Assembly: GCA_028456385.1 (NCBI GenBank)
Contig: JALNQF010000022.1
Span: forward strand, 62,001 to 126,000
Direction: 5' to 3'
Source of the DNA: Ophiosphaerella korrae
Taxonomy: Eukaryota; Ascomycota; Dothideomycetes; Pleosporales; Phaeosphaeriaceae
DNA: 64,000 nt
This document shows positions 45,256-56,300 of the stretch, in pieces. Under the pieces are notes generated by a model that saw only the letters and a list, made by a program, of their open reading frames with translations, did no database searches and was not told where the DNA came from. Within the stretch, counting starts at the first letter, position 1, and the number at the start of each line of letters is the position of its first letter. Position numbers and translations under genes: made by a program.

Positions 45256-46609
45256 TCACCCTATTTCCAATGACACAGCCAAAGCCTCTACGTCCATAGA
45301 AGAGTGCTCAAAACGCGCTAGAGCCTCCGCAAAAGCTACTTTCCTTGCACTTACACGATGAACTCGGACCCACTCCGGACAGATGCGCTCCATCTCCTCC
45401 AGAAAAAGCTCTCTTAACTTTGTCTGCTCGTACTGTTCCAAGTGTTCGAAGTACAAGCCATTCACAGCAACCGTGCCGTCTTCTTCCACTTTGGCGTTGT
45501 AATCATCGGTCAAGGGTTTCGACTTGCGCCCAGCCATTGTGTTGAGAAATTTGGGAATCTGACATGCGCGCCAAAGCGGCACAGTCTGTGCACATTCCCA
45601 ATCGATGACACCAGTGACCTGACAAGGATGCGAGCCGACCATAATGTTATCTGCGCTCAGATCATTGTGATGCAACACAAACTCTTCGTCGTCGTCTTTT
45701 GGGAAGACCTTCCCAAGAACCCCCAACAATCGCCTCGCCCGAGCAGCAACAACACCACTCATCCCACCCTTGTCCTCCGAAATATAAACCCAACTCGTTT
45801 TCAAACCATTCCCAACCGTTCTTCCAAGGTCCCCCCCAATAATCCCTCCCTCCCCAAAAAAAAGCTTTCGACACAACCCTTCCAACACAAGTCCCTTTCC
45901 CCTCAACGATAAATTCCTTCCCTAGTACTACTACATCCCCAATATCCTCTGTCGGCAACTTCTGCACATCATCCGTAAAATATAGGTTGCCCATGCAAGT
46001 AAACCTCTTCCTAAACAACTGCGCAAGATACCACGCCACACTCCTCACCACAAACACCCTATCCCCCTCCGCCAACCGCTCCCACTCAGACCGCAGCGTC
46101 AAGCCCCCTATCCGCTCCATCATCATCCACTCAAACCCTAGCTCCGCATCGTCAACACCACACGCCAACACTCCCAGTAGCGGAATATCAGGGCAGTGCG
46201 CGCCCACAAACGCCATGGCTGCGTGCTCGCTGAGGGTCTTGTACACGGGCAGAACGGGCAGCGGGACGCGGAAAACGACGCGTTTCGTCCCGTACGTTAC
46301 GAGGTAGAGTTTGTGGTATGCGCCTTCAGCGAGAAAGGTCGCGTGGCAGCGGGCTGAGGGGCGGAGCTTGAGATGGGCGTGGGCGAGGGCCTGGATGGTT
46401 ACGATGGATGGGTTGGATGTCCAGGCTGGGGATTTGCAGCCGTTTGGGAGGGCTTGCCATGTTATGCCGGGGTGTGTGGTGGGTGGTAGAGATGTCACGT
46501 CGAGAATGCCGTGGGGAGATGGCATGTTAAGAGTATGGTTGGGAGATAGACAAGCGGGCGTGTGTGTGGTAAGATATATTCGGGGGAGGTTGCTTGTAGT
46601 AGAACGCAT
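45256..46609 (-). pseudogene. Frameshifted APH-like (aminoglycoside phosphotransferase fold) kinase gene
   Basis: Reading from ATG 46609, the first frame gives the N-lobe: FLAEGAYHKLYLVTYGTKRVVFRV, PLLGVLACG, LGFEWMMMERIGG and SKAFFWGGRDYWGG, until about 45795. Matching sequence then continues in another frame to 45256: RARRLLGVLGKVFP, the catalytic loop HHNDLSADNIMV and the metal-binding GVIDWECAQTVPLW, then CPEWVRVH. So one net base is gained or lost around 45775-45800, and no intron of normal size explains it. Intact family members phosphorylate small molecules or have unknown targets; they are expanded in filamentous fungi. All catalytic residues survive, so the shift may be recent or an assembly error. 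An intact relative lies 0.5 kb to the right. Confidence 0.75.
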
Positions 46610-47086
46610 GATGGTGCTGCTTGGGTTATGCGGATTGTGTTCTGGTGATTGAAGGAGTTTGGGTGGTGTTTTTGGGTTTGGTTTGGATTCACTTGGTCGT
46701 TTGAGTGTGCAAATTTGCTTTCACTTTAATATTAAACAATCATATATGCTCAATCAGTATTAATTATGTTTCTTTGTGTATTTTCCTCTGTTATTTTTCC
46801 AACAGTGCGCAATACTTTTTTTTTATTTATTGACCATATGCTACTTCCCTAGTCCACCCAGATGTCCATATCACGACACATCACCATAGTTTCCCCCGGC
46901 CCTTCCCCCCCCCCCCCCCAAAAAAAAAAGTAAGATTTGTTTATTCCAGATAACTTGCATGAAATTCTATCACCGACCCAATCTTGTAAGCACCCGATTT
47001 ATACAATCTTGATACAACCCGTTCCAGCACTCCTCCTTCCGAGGGATCCTTCTACAACCCCCAAAAACGACGAAACTTGGTCCAAC
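46610..47086. other. AT-rich intergenic region
   Basis: 477 nt between the two APH-like genes; AT-rich with a C/A homopolymer pair. No gene seen. Confidence 0.5.
46905..46929. repeat. Adjacent homopolymers, C15 then A10
   Basis: Fifteen C followed directly by ten A. Lengths at such tracts are unreliable in most assemblies. Confidence 0.8.
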
Positions 47087-48553
47087 TCAATTTATGCTGG
47101 ATTCAGAAATGGCCTGCCAAACATCTGCATCATCCAACCACTCATCGACATATCTCGAGAAACCCGGAAATGCCGCCCGAAACACCACGTTCTCCACCGC
47201 CCGCTTGTAACCACTCTGCCCGTGGTAGTATACCCACTCGGGGCACACACGGCGCATCTCTTCCAGGAAGAACTCCCAAAGAATGTCCAGTTCGGACTCT
47301 TCTGAGTCGCTCTCCTTCCCATCGGCAGAATCAGCGTTACCAGCGGCATTTTGTCTGTTATTGGTGGAAGGGGAGGTGCTGCTGTTTTTTTTGCTGGATG
47401 CATTTGATATGAGGAAGTCGGGTCGTGTAGCTGCGAGGGTAAGCGGGAGTGTATGGCAGCATTCCCAGTCGATGATGGCGGTCACGTTGCCGTCGTCGTT
47501 GACGATAATGTTGCCCGAGTTGAGATCGGTGTGGTGGAGGACGAACATTTCTTTCTCGTCCTCTGGGAAAACCTTGGAGATGACGGCGGAGAGGCGAGCG
47601 ATGCGGCGTTTGGCGTCTGCGAGCTGTTGCTGTCGCTCGAGGATCTCGTCCTCCGTTAGTTGAGCCATTATTGACCGGTCGCTGGGGACCGTGTCAGCAT
47701 CTTGTAAATGGATCTCTAGATGCGCGTTGAGCCAGTCTCGAGTGCTCCTGAAAGGGCCGCGGGGGAGATCGTAGAAGAGATGTTCTTCCCAGAAGAAGCT
47801 CTGGGAGACAATCTGGCCTAGGACAAAGCTCGTCTCGTGCATAGAGCGAGTTTGTTCGCCTTGCTGCGGCGGTATAGGTTTACGTAGGGAGTTCCGTAGT
47901 TGCTGAAGGGGTGGGGGCAGCTCGTGGTCATCGATGTCCTTGAACTTGTATAGACTGCCCAAAGAATCCCACCGCCCTCTATACAATTTTTCATGGTAAT
48001 CAACCATTGTACTTACGAGCAATTTCTTCTTATCCCAGCTCATGTCATCCCAAGCATCACAAAGCTGTCGGCCTTGCACGAAGTCCTGGATCATCCACTC
48101 AAAACCCAATTCATTGTTGCTGTCCGCTTCGTACGCATGGACCTTTGGTGTTGGAATATCCGTCCAGTGACGCACGTAGTCTATGGTAGCAACTTCACCC
48201 AGTGTTTTTAAGCGTGGATGGATCGGTAGTGTGACACGGAAGACATGGTTGATTTCATTACCGATTTGTATGGTGTAAATCCGGTTGAAACAACCTTCAG
48301 TCAACTGCTCTACCTCACATTTAGTGTCTTCGGGGATATTCAACGCCCGCCGTGCTATGTCTTGCAACACGTCTATATCCGGCTCGGTAGTCCATTCTGC
48401 GTCGAGAACTCCTCCATCGGAAGCAGTTTCCCAACATAGGCCATCCTGTATATCTTCATTGGGATTATCAGGATCCACGGTTGCTTTCATGTTGGTAACA
48501 AGACCTAGGTACTCCATTTTAGCTGATGGTTCGAGGACACCCAGGTACTTCAT
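47087..48553 (-). CDS. APH-like phosphotransferase family protein, intact
   Basis: A single exon of 488 residues. N-lobe: VEQLTEGCFNRIYTIQIGNEI with VFRVTLP, then TIDYVRHWTDIPTPKVHAYE and GFEWMIQDFVQGRQL. Insert typical of the fungal subgroup: SFVLGQIVSQSFFWEEHLFYDLPRGPF. C-lobe: the catalytic loop FVLHHTDLNSGNIIV (Asp as base, Asn as metal ligand) and AIIDWECCHTLPL (the metal-binding Asp). A Ser/Asp-rich insertion follows, then CPEWVYYH, seen also in its neighbour. The fold is that of aminoglycoside and choline kinases; the substrate of these fungal proteins is generally unknown, and resistance should not be inferred. ATG 48553 is followed in frame by a second Met 11 codons later. Confidence 0.88.
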   Translation of the reverse strand: MKYLGVLEPSAKMEYLGLVTNMKATVDPDNPNEDIQDGLCWETASDGGVLDAEWTTEPDIDVLQDIARRALNIPEDTKCEVEQLTEGCFNRIYTIQIGNEINHVFRVTLPIHPRLKTLGEVATIDYVRHWTDIPTPKVHAYEADSNNELGFEWMIQDFVQGRQLCDAWDDMSWDKKKLLVSTMVDYHEKLYRGRWDSLGSLYKFKDIDDHELPPPLQQLRNSLRKPIPPQQGEQTRSMHETSFVLGQIVSQSFFWEEHLFYDLPRGPFRSTRDWLNAHLEIHLQDADTVPSDRSIMAQLTEDEILERQQQLADAKRRIARLSAVISKVFPEDEKEMFVLHHTDLNSGNIIVNDDGNVTAIIDWECCHTLPLTLAATRPDFLISNASSKKNSSTSPSTNNRQNAAGNADSADGKESDSEESELDILWEFFLEEMRRVCPEWVYYHGQSGYKRAVENVVFRAAFPGFSRYVDEWLDDADVWQAISESSIN

Positions 48554-49868
48554 TTTGGTTTATGATTCGGGTTTATGTAGGTAAAGATTATGAGTGGGGA
48601 AGATGAGGAAGGAGGAAAGTATGACTTGTGAAGAAAACGACCCATGAGTAGGGAGTGAACAAATACTCTTGAGTGTTTTGTGGGGTTATTGTGAATGAAT
48701 AACGCGGCACGTCAGCGTAACCAAAGTAGTAATAGTCATATTGTGCTACAATACGCACAGCTTATTGTACAACCAGGGTATCTTGTTCATTCACTTCACA
48801 TAGTCTACACAGTCTGTTACCATAACGAGCTCAATACCTTTACAGTGATTCGGAGTGAGACGTACCTCGACACTATTAAACCCACTACTATGCTAGGTAT
48901 AATACACGGGTGGTCATAGGTTCCCAGGATATAAGCACACTGAGCCCTCTGATGCGGAGCGCTAGTCATATCGAACAAATGGCTAACTTTAATCAGGATT
49001 TCGAGCACGTATGTGGGGAACTTGGCTCTGAATTAGGAAAGAGCCCTGAAGTCATAGGACCCTTGCCATTGCCTTTGCTCCTCATCGACATTCTTTGGGC
49101 ATCTCATAAGAATTGATTACAGTCCGAAAAAATCACGCGATATTTTGGCGCATGTTATTCAGTCCCCCGTTTCTGGGTCCAGGCTCCCTTGGTATATTTA
49201 GTAGGCAAGGTTACAAGTAGATAAATCTACTACACCTGTGCGCGCAGTTTCTACAAGGGTCTATTTTGCTACGTATTCTAGCACTACTAGAAAACTCTTC
49301 AACAGTAAAAGATATACAGGGCAAGAGACAGATTACTAAAAAACGACTAAACCTATATAAAATTACCCTCACAGTTCTAGGGATTGAATAACGTATGCCA
49401 TTTTTTTAACCAGTTAATGCAGTCAACTCAACATGATTAAGACAAGAAATAGCCACAAGTCCTGATATCTCACAATTGAAAATAGTTTGTCGATGCCAGA
49501 GATGATAACACCATTGCTCCTGGTGCCGATGCAAATTAATCTGCCTAAGACGCCCATAGCCCTTACCAATTTCGCAAGCTCCGAAAACTCACTTTACATA
49601 CAAGACTATCTCAGCACCTCCACCACCCATCCACAACCTGATAAATCACGGGTAGTATGCAGTCACCCCCCACCAAACCCATCACACAGAAACGACTAAT
49701 GATACAGCATTGATCCATATGATTCCATTGCGCGACTTGATGCTACTCTCAATGCTAGTAAAGAAAAAACGCCACCCATGCATGCCAAACACACCTTTAT
49801 ACACCAAAAAAAAAAGGGAAAGGAAATGAACAAGTTACAATTTCCTTGGCGGTATAGCACCCATTTCC
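48554..49868. other. Intergenic region, AT-rich
   Basis: About 1.3 kb with no supported gene. 49140-49480 is notably AT-rich and full of stops in all frames; it could be old mutated DNA, but no element could be recognised. Confidence 0.45.
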
Positions 49869-51572
49869 TTAGTCCAGTCTGATGTTCTCCTTTGCCCAGC
49901 CTAACGGTAACACGCCAACGGGCCCCGCAGCATCCTTGCACCGCGGCGGCGCGCGGGCAGGTAAATCAATGGTGGCGCGGCGCAACACGCCTCGGGCGGG
50001 CGCGCCGTAGAAACTGAGGAACTTCTTGTAGTAGTCGCGGATGAGGCCGTAGAGGAGGGCGAAGTGACCGGGCCAGATGGCGTCAGTGGGCGTGTTACAA
50101 ATGGATGCGATGGTGCGCCAGTACTCGGACATGGGGACGGCGGGGGCTTTAGCGTTGAAAGAGCGAAGGGAGAGGGCGGCGTAGCCGGCGCCTAGGCCGC
50201 GCATGCGTTGGCCGTATTGTTCTTCAGTTGGTATTTGTTTGTCGATGGGTAGCCAGCCGAGGCGAACGCGGCCTTCCGCTGTGTTCATTGTGCCGCGGAT
50301 GCCGAAGAGAATGGGGGCGATGCGGTGGAGCTTTGCGAGGACAATGTCGGTGAGCGGAATACCTTTCCATGTATACCGCTGGTCGGCGAGGAGACTTGCA
50401 GCGATTAGACCGATTTCTTGGATCGTGCGGCCGTCACTACTCGCAGCTTCTTTCTCAAACTGTTTTAGAACAAACTTCTCGAAACAGATCCAAATGTAAA
50501 GGAGGAAGGCGGGGAACCGCGCCTCGGCTTCATTTGCAAGGGGCGGGATTTCATGGGAAACGATGAATGGGCGGATATCGATGGTGGGTCCCTGTGTGGC
50601 CAAGGCTATGTTGAAGGACTCCTCACGCAGCTTCTTAATGGCTGCTACACTGTCTTTCCGATTTGTATTGATCTGACCGAGCGTCACGCGAATGTTACGC
50701 CGGGCATCACCAACAGCGGCTTTGAGAGGGCTTGTTTTCTGCTTGTGCTCATTTGCAAAGGCCACCCGAAACTGTTTCATGCGTGCATGCAGCGCCAGGT
50801 ACTTGGTGTGGATCTGCTCTAGGTCGGTGTTGGCCGCTTGTGTATTTGTTGATGTATTTGTCGACGCTCTTGGTGCGGGTGTAGTAGCGAATGTAGCACT
50901 TGGAGCAAGCTGTGTTGCCTGTAGTTTTGGCGCCGGCTGTAGTTGAGCTTTTGCCGTGGCTGCAGCGGCTTCTTTCGCCTTCCGGTCTGCTTCTTCCTTG
51001 TCTTGCTTCTGCTTCGAGGCCGCGAGCTCCTGCTCCTTTTGAGCCCGAAGTCGTGCATCTGCTTCTTGAAGCTGCTTCTGAACCGCGCTTGCTTGGCGGA
51101 GTACCTCTTCATCCCTTTGCTTGGCTTCCAAGGCTTTCCTTTGTGCCGCAAGGACTTCCTGCAACTTTTCTTGTCTGATGCGCTCAACCTCTCGTCGCTG
51201 TGCCTCTTCTCTCCGAAGTTGTGCCTGCTCTTGCTCTAGAGCGATTCTCTGAACTTCCAATTCCGCACCCCGCATGACTCTTCTGTGCTCTTCTGCGGCT
51301 CTGTGGAGTTGCTCGCTGTGGAGCTTGGCGCGTTCTGCAGCGGCCTGGTCTAACCGCTCCTCAAAGGCTCGATCGGAGATGCTGAGTAGCAGATTGAATT
51401 CCATGGCTAGCTGGCGTGAGGGGCTCTCGTAAGAGTCCCTAACGATAGAATGGCGAGGGGTGCGAACATTTCTGGTTGGTGATTGTCGTGAAGGAGAGCT
51501 GTCTATGAAGCTGGAGCCAAAAGAGGCTGTGGTGTTCATGCTGGAGGACGAGGTGCCCGATCTGGCGGGCAT
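49869..51572 (-). CDS. GLE1: Nucleoporin / mRNA export mediator GLE1
   Basis: An intronless frame of 567 residues. Residues 1-60 are Ser-rich and unstructured. About 65-215 is a long Glu/Gln/Arg/Ala coiled coil (RIALEQEQAQLRREEAQRRE and similar). The GLE1 domain fills about 250-550: HARMKQFRVAFANEHK, AAVGDARRNIRVTLGQIN, PAFLLYIWICFEKFVLKQFE, GRVRLGWLPIDKQIPTEEQY, RGLGAGYAALSLRSF and WPGHFALLYGLIRDYYKKFL. At the cytoplasmic face of the nuclear pore Gle1 with inositol hexakisphosphate activates the DEAD-box ATPase Dbp5 to release exported mRNPs. It is divergent from SSD1, another mRNA-fate gene, though 1.7 kb separates their starts. Confidence 0.94.
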   Translation of the reverse strand: MPARSGTSSSSMNTTASFGSSFIDSSPSRQSPTRNVRTPRHSIVRDSYESPSRQLAMEFNLLLSISDRAFEERLDQAAAERAKLHSEQLHRAAEEHRRVMRGAELEVQRIALEQEQAQLRREEAQRREVERIRQEKLQEVLAAQRKALEAKQRDEEVLRQASAVQKQLQEADARLRAQKEQELAASKQKQDKEEADRKAKEAAAATAKAQLQPAPKLQATQLAPSATFATTPAPRASTNTSTNTQAANTDLEQIHTKYLALHARMKQFRVAFANEHKQKTSPLKAAVGDARRNIRVTLGQINTNRKDSVAAIKKLREESFNIALATQGPTIDIRPFIVSHEIPPLANEAEARFPAFLLYIWICFEKFVLKQFEKEAASSDGRTIQEIGLIAASLLADQRYTWKGIPLTDIVLAKLHRIAPILFGIRGTMNTAEGRVRLGWLPIDKQIPTEEQYGQRMRGLGAGYAALSLRSFNAKAPAVPMSEYWRTIASICNTPTDAIWPGHFALLYGLIRDYYKKFLSFYGAPARGVLRRATIDLPARAPPRCKDAAGPVGVLPLGWAKENIRLD

Positions 51573-53309
51573 CTTCGTGACCAGGTCCGGGGGCTGTCGA
51601 GATAGCTAGGCCAAGGGCGTGGTTGCTGAATTGGCATGGCTGGTGAGCGCGTTCAAAGAGGACTGACAATAACCCGAGGTGCACGGCCCCTGTGCCATCA
51701 CGTGACCACACCTACCCTGGTCAACCCAGCACTCTTCGCCCCGTGTTCGTCGTGATCTGCGTTTCTCGAGCTTGGTGTTTCGACGGCTGTGCGCTGGACA
51801 AACGCACACGCCGTGGGTTTGCCACGGGCTTGCTAACAGCATGCTTGCACAAAGGAGGCATGCATCACTAGCACTGAGCAAGCCTGTCTCGAACGCGGAC
51901 TACTTGAACGCGGCAGGGCGCCACGCGGCGCTTTGGGGAAAGTCATGGTGAGCAGTCTGGACTAAGCGCGACCCCCGTGATATTGGGGGACGTCTGACTC
52001 GTAGATTTGATAGAAAACACAGGACGCCGCGACGACGCCAATAATAGAATTTTTGGAGATGGCAATTGCTGCTACGGGCTGCCGGCCAAGAGCACCTGCG
52101 ACGCGACCCGCTCGGAGCGTAGGTACGCGAAGGCTGGTGACGGCTGGCAGGAGGGTTATTTGATATGCTGAGGTTTGCCTGTGGAAGGTCGTGGTCAAGA
52201 ATGGGTTGGAGGCCCAACGCTCTGGGCCAGAATCAATAGCAAAGCTCTGCCAACTTGCGCAGCCAGCTTTGGCCGTAGCGGCAGCGTGTGTGTGCGTGCC
52301 CTGCGTGCCCTGCGTGCCATGGCGGCCACAGCTGGTTCTGAGAAGCGAGTCTAGGTCGGTGGTGGCATGAAACATGAAGAGCTAAACGTGGTGCTTCAAG
52401 TTACGACCACTGAGACGCGACCTGGCTGTGATCTGATAGCATTTATAACCAGGCCATGTCCTCGCAGCCTGCCTTGGGCTCTCGCGCGCGAACTAGCAGG
52501 CTCACCGTCCCCGTCCTCTCCCTGTCCGTCTGTCCAATATTGTGCTGGTGACGTACCTGCACGGAACCGTGATAGCTCTCGTTTGCAGACTGAAAGCTTA
52601 CACGAGCCGATCCTTTCCCTCCGCAAGCTAGTGCCAAGCGCCCTCACCACCCAGCAGCCTTTACGCACGCTCTCCAGCGTCTCTCGCCCGCTTCCTTCCT
52701 CGCATATCTATCCGTCATATCACTCTTCACCTTCTTTCCTCCTGCGTCCGATCGCTGCCGCCTTCTCAGCACTCCCTCCGCCCGCTTTGTGCACTGCTTG
52801 CACCCACTACGCCCCTCCCCAGGGAACCTGCACTCCTTGATCTGCTGCTGGGCCTGCACCGCTCCTGCACGCCCGCGCCGTCCCCTGCACCCGATCCTTA
52901 TCACCTCTGGAGCCGGCTCTCGACACAGCGCCTCTGGCAATCACTTGCAGAGCATCCTGTTTCCCTAGCATCCATAGGTGGCCAACATTGTCTTCACCTC
53001 AGCCCTCACTGCTTACTGCTCACCTTGTCCTAAAGGTAACTTGTCTTCCCCACCAGCTCCCGCCGCCCCGGCCTGCTGTATAGCTACCACCGCCCCCGCC
53101 CTAGTCCTCCGAGCTGCTGCTGCTGCTGCCACGCCACGCCGCCCATTGTCTGCCGTCCGCAGCAGAGCCATCTCACTAACGCACACTAGCTACCTTTGAA
53201 CCCGTCCTGCCATCGCGCCATTGCCCTTCACAGCTTCGACCGCCCCCTTGGCGAATAGTGCACTCCTCCTGCAGTCAGGCCGTCAACCTACTGCCACATA
53301 CGCTGCACA
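51573..53309. promoter_or_regulatory. Divergent GLE1 / SSD1 region with long pyrimidine-rich leader
   Basis: 1.74 kb. From about 52,480 to 53,280 the + strand is strongly C/T-rich, like promoter and 5' leader sequence of highly regulated fungal genes, and probably includes the SSD1 5' UTR. A doubtful short frame on the minus strand is listed separately. Confidence 0.45.
51962..52375 (-). CDS. Doubtful 137-codon frame with a possible C-terminal membrane segment
   Basis: ATG to TAG without a recognised domain. The last 45 residues (RVAGALGRQPVAAIAISKNS, then IIGVVAASCVFYQIYESD) resemble a small mitochondrial membrane protein with one hydrophobic helix, and the preceding part is Arg/Ser/Thr-rich with few acids. 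It lies in the space upstream of both GLE1 and SSD1, where small genes are plausible but chance frames are common. No intron or conserved neighbour supports it. Confidence 0.25.
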   Translation of the reverse strand: MFHATTDLDSLLRTSCGRHGTQGTQGTHTHAAATAKAGCASWQSFAIDSGPERWASNPFLTTTFHRQTSAYQITLLPAVTSLRVPTLRAGRVAGALGRQPVAAIAISKNSIIGVVAASCVFYQIYESDVPQYHGGRA

Positions 53310-56300
53310 ATGGATCAGCAGCAACAAGGCCAGCAAGGCCCCATGGGCCCGGCAGGCCGCCGTCTGCACATTGCCCACCGTCGCAGCCCGTCTGAGCTGA
53401 CGCCGCTGATGTGTATGTCTTGCTCATCGTGACCTATTATTGGGGCACAAGCTGACCCGGCCCCTCCAGTGGAACAACTTGCCATCGCACAGCAAATCGA
53501 AGTGCTACAGCATCAACAGCAGCAGATTGCTGCCACACACCAGCAATATGTCAACATGGGCATGATCCAGCCGCAACAGCACCTTGGCAATTTCCCAATG
53601 CAGGGTCAAATGCAGGGCCAGATGCCCAATGTTACACCCAACAACTTCCAGTTTCCCCAGCAGCAGATGCCCCAGCAGCATCTTGCCGTCCCCATGAACG
53701 CCCCTGCCCAGCCTTCCGCCCACCGTCGAAACCAGTCTGCTCTCCCCAATGTGGGTATGGGCCCACCCCCGGCCCCTTCTTCCGGCGCCTCTGGCTTTGG
53801 TGAGTTTGGTGCTCAGCAACAGCCAGCCAACCAGGGTCGAGAGAACGTGAACCCTCGCGGTCGAGGTGGCGGCGGTGCTGGCTCTGGGCATACGCGACGA
53901 CACTCGTTAGCACTAGCCGATGCTAAGAAAGCTGCGGAACTGGCAGAACAGAAGAGAAAGACTTCTGGCTTCCAGTTCCCTCTTCCTGGAGCAAGCGGTA
54001 GCTCCAACCGCGACGCGAGCCCTAGTGGCAACAGCTCAACAAACGAAACGAATACTTCCACTCGTGGTCGTGGTGGTCATGGTCGTAGCCAAAGCATGGC
54101 TGTTGGACGTGGCGGGGGAAACGCTGGCCGTGGCGGCCCTGCTTTCTCATTCCCTGCGGCCAGCGACACGAACACCACCGCCCCTGCCGCTTCTACTAGC
54201 AATACCAATACCAATACCAATACCAATACCAATACCAATAACAACAACAACAACAACAACAACAATCAGGCTGGTCAGTCAGACTTCCAGCGCCGTGGTA
54301 GCCAAGGCCATGGCCGCACAGCGTCTCGCAACTTTGAGGGTAACTGGAGGCAACCCCAAAATAACAACCAGCAACAGCCAGCTCAGGATAACAATAACAA
54401 CAATGCCCAGACCCAGACTATGGGTAACTTCAACATGAATCAAACTGCCAATGCCGCTCCTTTCCAACCTGGCCACCGCACTCGTGGTTCCGTTAACCAA
54501 TCTGTTGGCTCTCTTGGCAACTTCCAGTACCCCGGCGGCCAGCAACAGATGATGCAGAACCCTCAGGCACAACTCCTTCTGCAACAACAAATGTTCGGCG
54601 CCCAGGGTCTCAACCCAATGCAAATTGCGCATTTGCAAGCACTTCAAGCTGCCCAAATGGGTGGCGGTATGGGAGGTCTTGGTGCGAGCCAGCATGCTCA
54701 GCCTCAAATGGGCATGCAGCAGCAGCAGCAGCAGCAGCAACGCAAGACCCTATTCACTCCTTACCTTCCGCAAGCTACTTTACCTGCTCTTCTAGGCGAC
54801 GGTCAGCTTGTTGCCGGTATTCTCCGTGTCAACAAGAAAAACCGAAGCGATGCTTACGTTACTACGACTGATTTAGATGCTGATATTTTCATCTGTGGTA
54901 GCAAGGACAGGAATCGAGCTTTAGAGGGTGATTTGGTTGCTGTTGAACTCCTTGATGTAGATGAGGTGTGGGGTCAAAAGCGTGAAAAGGAAGAGAAGAA
55001 GAAGAGGAAAGATAACGCAGACCCTCGCGGCGGTAGCATTGCCGTGAACGACGCTACTACCCAACCTGAGTCTTCGAACGAAGGCGGAATTCGCCGACGC
55101 GGCAGTCTTCGCCAGCGACCTACACAGAAGAAGAATGATGACGTTGAAGTTGAGGGACAGAGTCTACTTCTCATGGAAGAGGAAGAGATCAACGATGAAC
55201 AGAAGCCGTTGTATGCTGGTCACATCGTTGCTGTCATCGAACGTGTTGCCGGACAGATGTTCTCTGGGTAAGCACTCTGCTTTTGTTTGAATAATATTTG
55301 AGTAATAATTTTACTAGGTCCCTTGGTCTTCTACGCCCAAGTAGCCAGGCTACCAAGGAGAAGCAAGAGGCCGAGCGACAAGCCCGCGAAGGTAACTCTG
55401 GTCGCCCTCAGCCAGAACGCCAGGACAAGCCCAAGATTGTTTGGTTCAAGCCAACCGACAAGCGTGTCCCGTTGATTGCCATTCCAACCGAACAGGCACC
55501 AAGAGATTTTGTTGAGAAGCATCAAGATTATGCCGATCGCATCTTTGTAGCATGCATCAAGCGATGGCCTATCACCTCGCTACATCCTTTTGGAACCCTC
55601 GTTGAACAGCTTGGAGTCATGGGTGAACTTAAGGTGGAAACCGATGCACTCCTACGCGATAACAACTTTGGCCCAGACGACTTCTCTGATGCGGTCATCA
55701 AAAATGTTGGCTTTGAGGATTGGTCTGTTGCTAATGACGGCGATGCAGCCCTGGAGAATCGCCGCGACTTCCGAAGTGAAGAGACTTTCACAATCGATCC
55801 CAACGGTAGCAAGGAACTGGATGATGCAATCCATTTCAAGTATCTCGATGATGGTCGCGTTGAAATTGGTATCCACGTCACCGATGTTGCCCACTTCATC
55901 AAGGCAGGTGGGCTTGTTGATCGCGAAGCTAAGAAGCGTGGAACCGCCGTTTATCTTATGAACCGCACTGTTAACATGCTTCCACCCCGATTATCCAACG
56001 ACATCTGCTGCCTCAACCCTGGTGAGGAGCGATATACCGTTAGTGTTGTTTTCAAGGTTGATCCCCAGTCTGGTCGCGTGTTTGACGATGATACATGGGT
56101 TGGCAAAGCCGTGATCAAGAGCTCTGGAAAGCTGTCGTATGATGAGGTCGACTCTGTTATCAACGGAAGCGACAGTGCAGTTGCGGCGGCTCGTGCTAAG
56201 GACATCAAGACGCTTCATGATATTGCCCAGAAGCTTCGTCAGGCACGATTCGGTGGGCGTACTGCCGATGCCTCACCCTTACGCCTGCTGTATCAACTCG

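Noticed and set aside
47087..48553. Antibiotic resistance gene
   Set aside because: The APH fold is shared by many fungal proteins of unknown substrate; nothing in the sequence points to aminoglycosides.
49140..49480. AT-rich block as a RIP-degraded transposon
   Set aside because: No transposase fragment, terminal inverted repeat or target duplication could be seen; only composition suggests it.
50203..51239. Several + strand open frames opposite GLE1
   Set aside because: They mirror the Glu/Arg/Gln-rich coiled-coil codons of GLE1; no independent signal.
53505..54740. Minus-strand frames with poly-Leu/Val opposite SSD1
   Set aside because: Antisense of Gln/Asn microsatellite codons, not membrane proteins.
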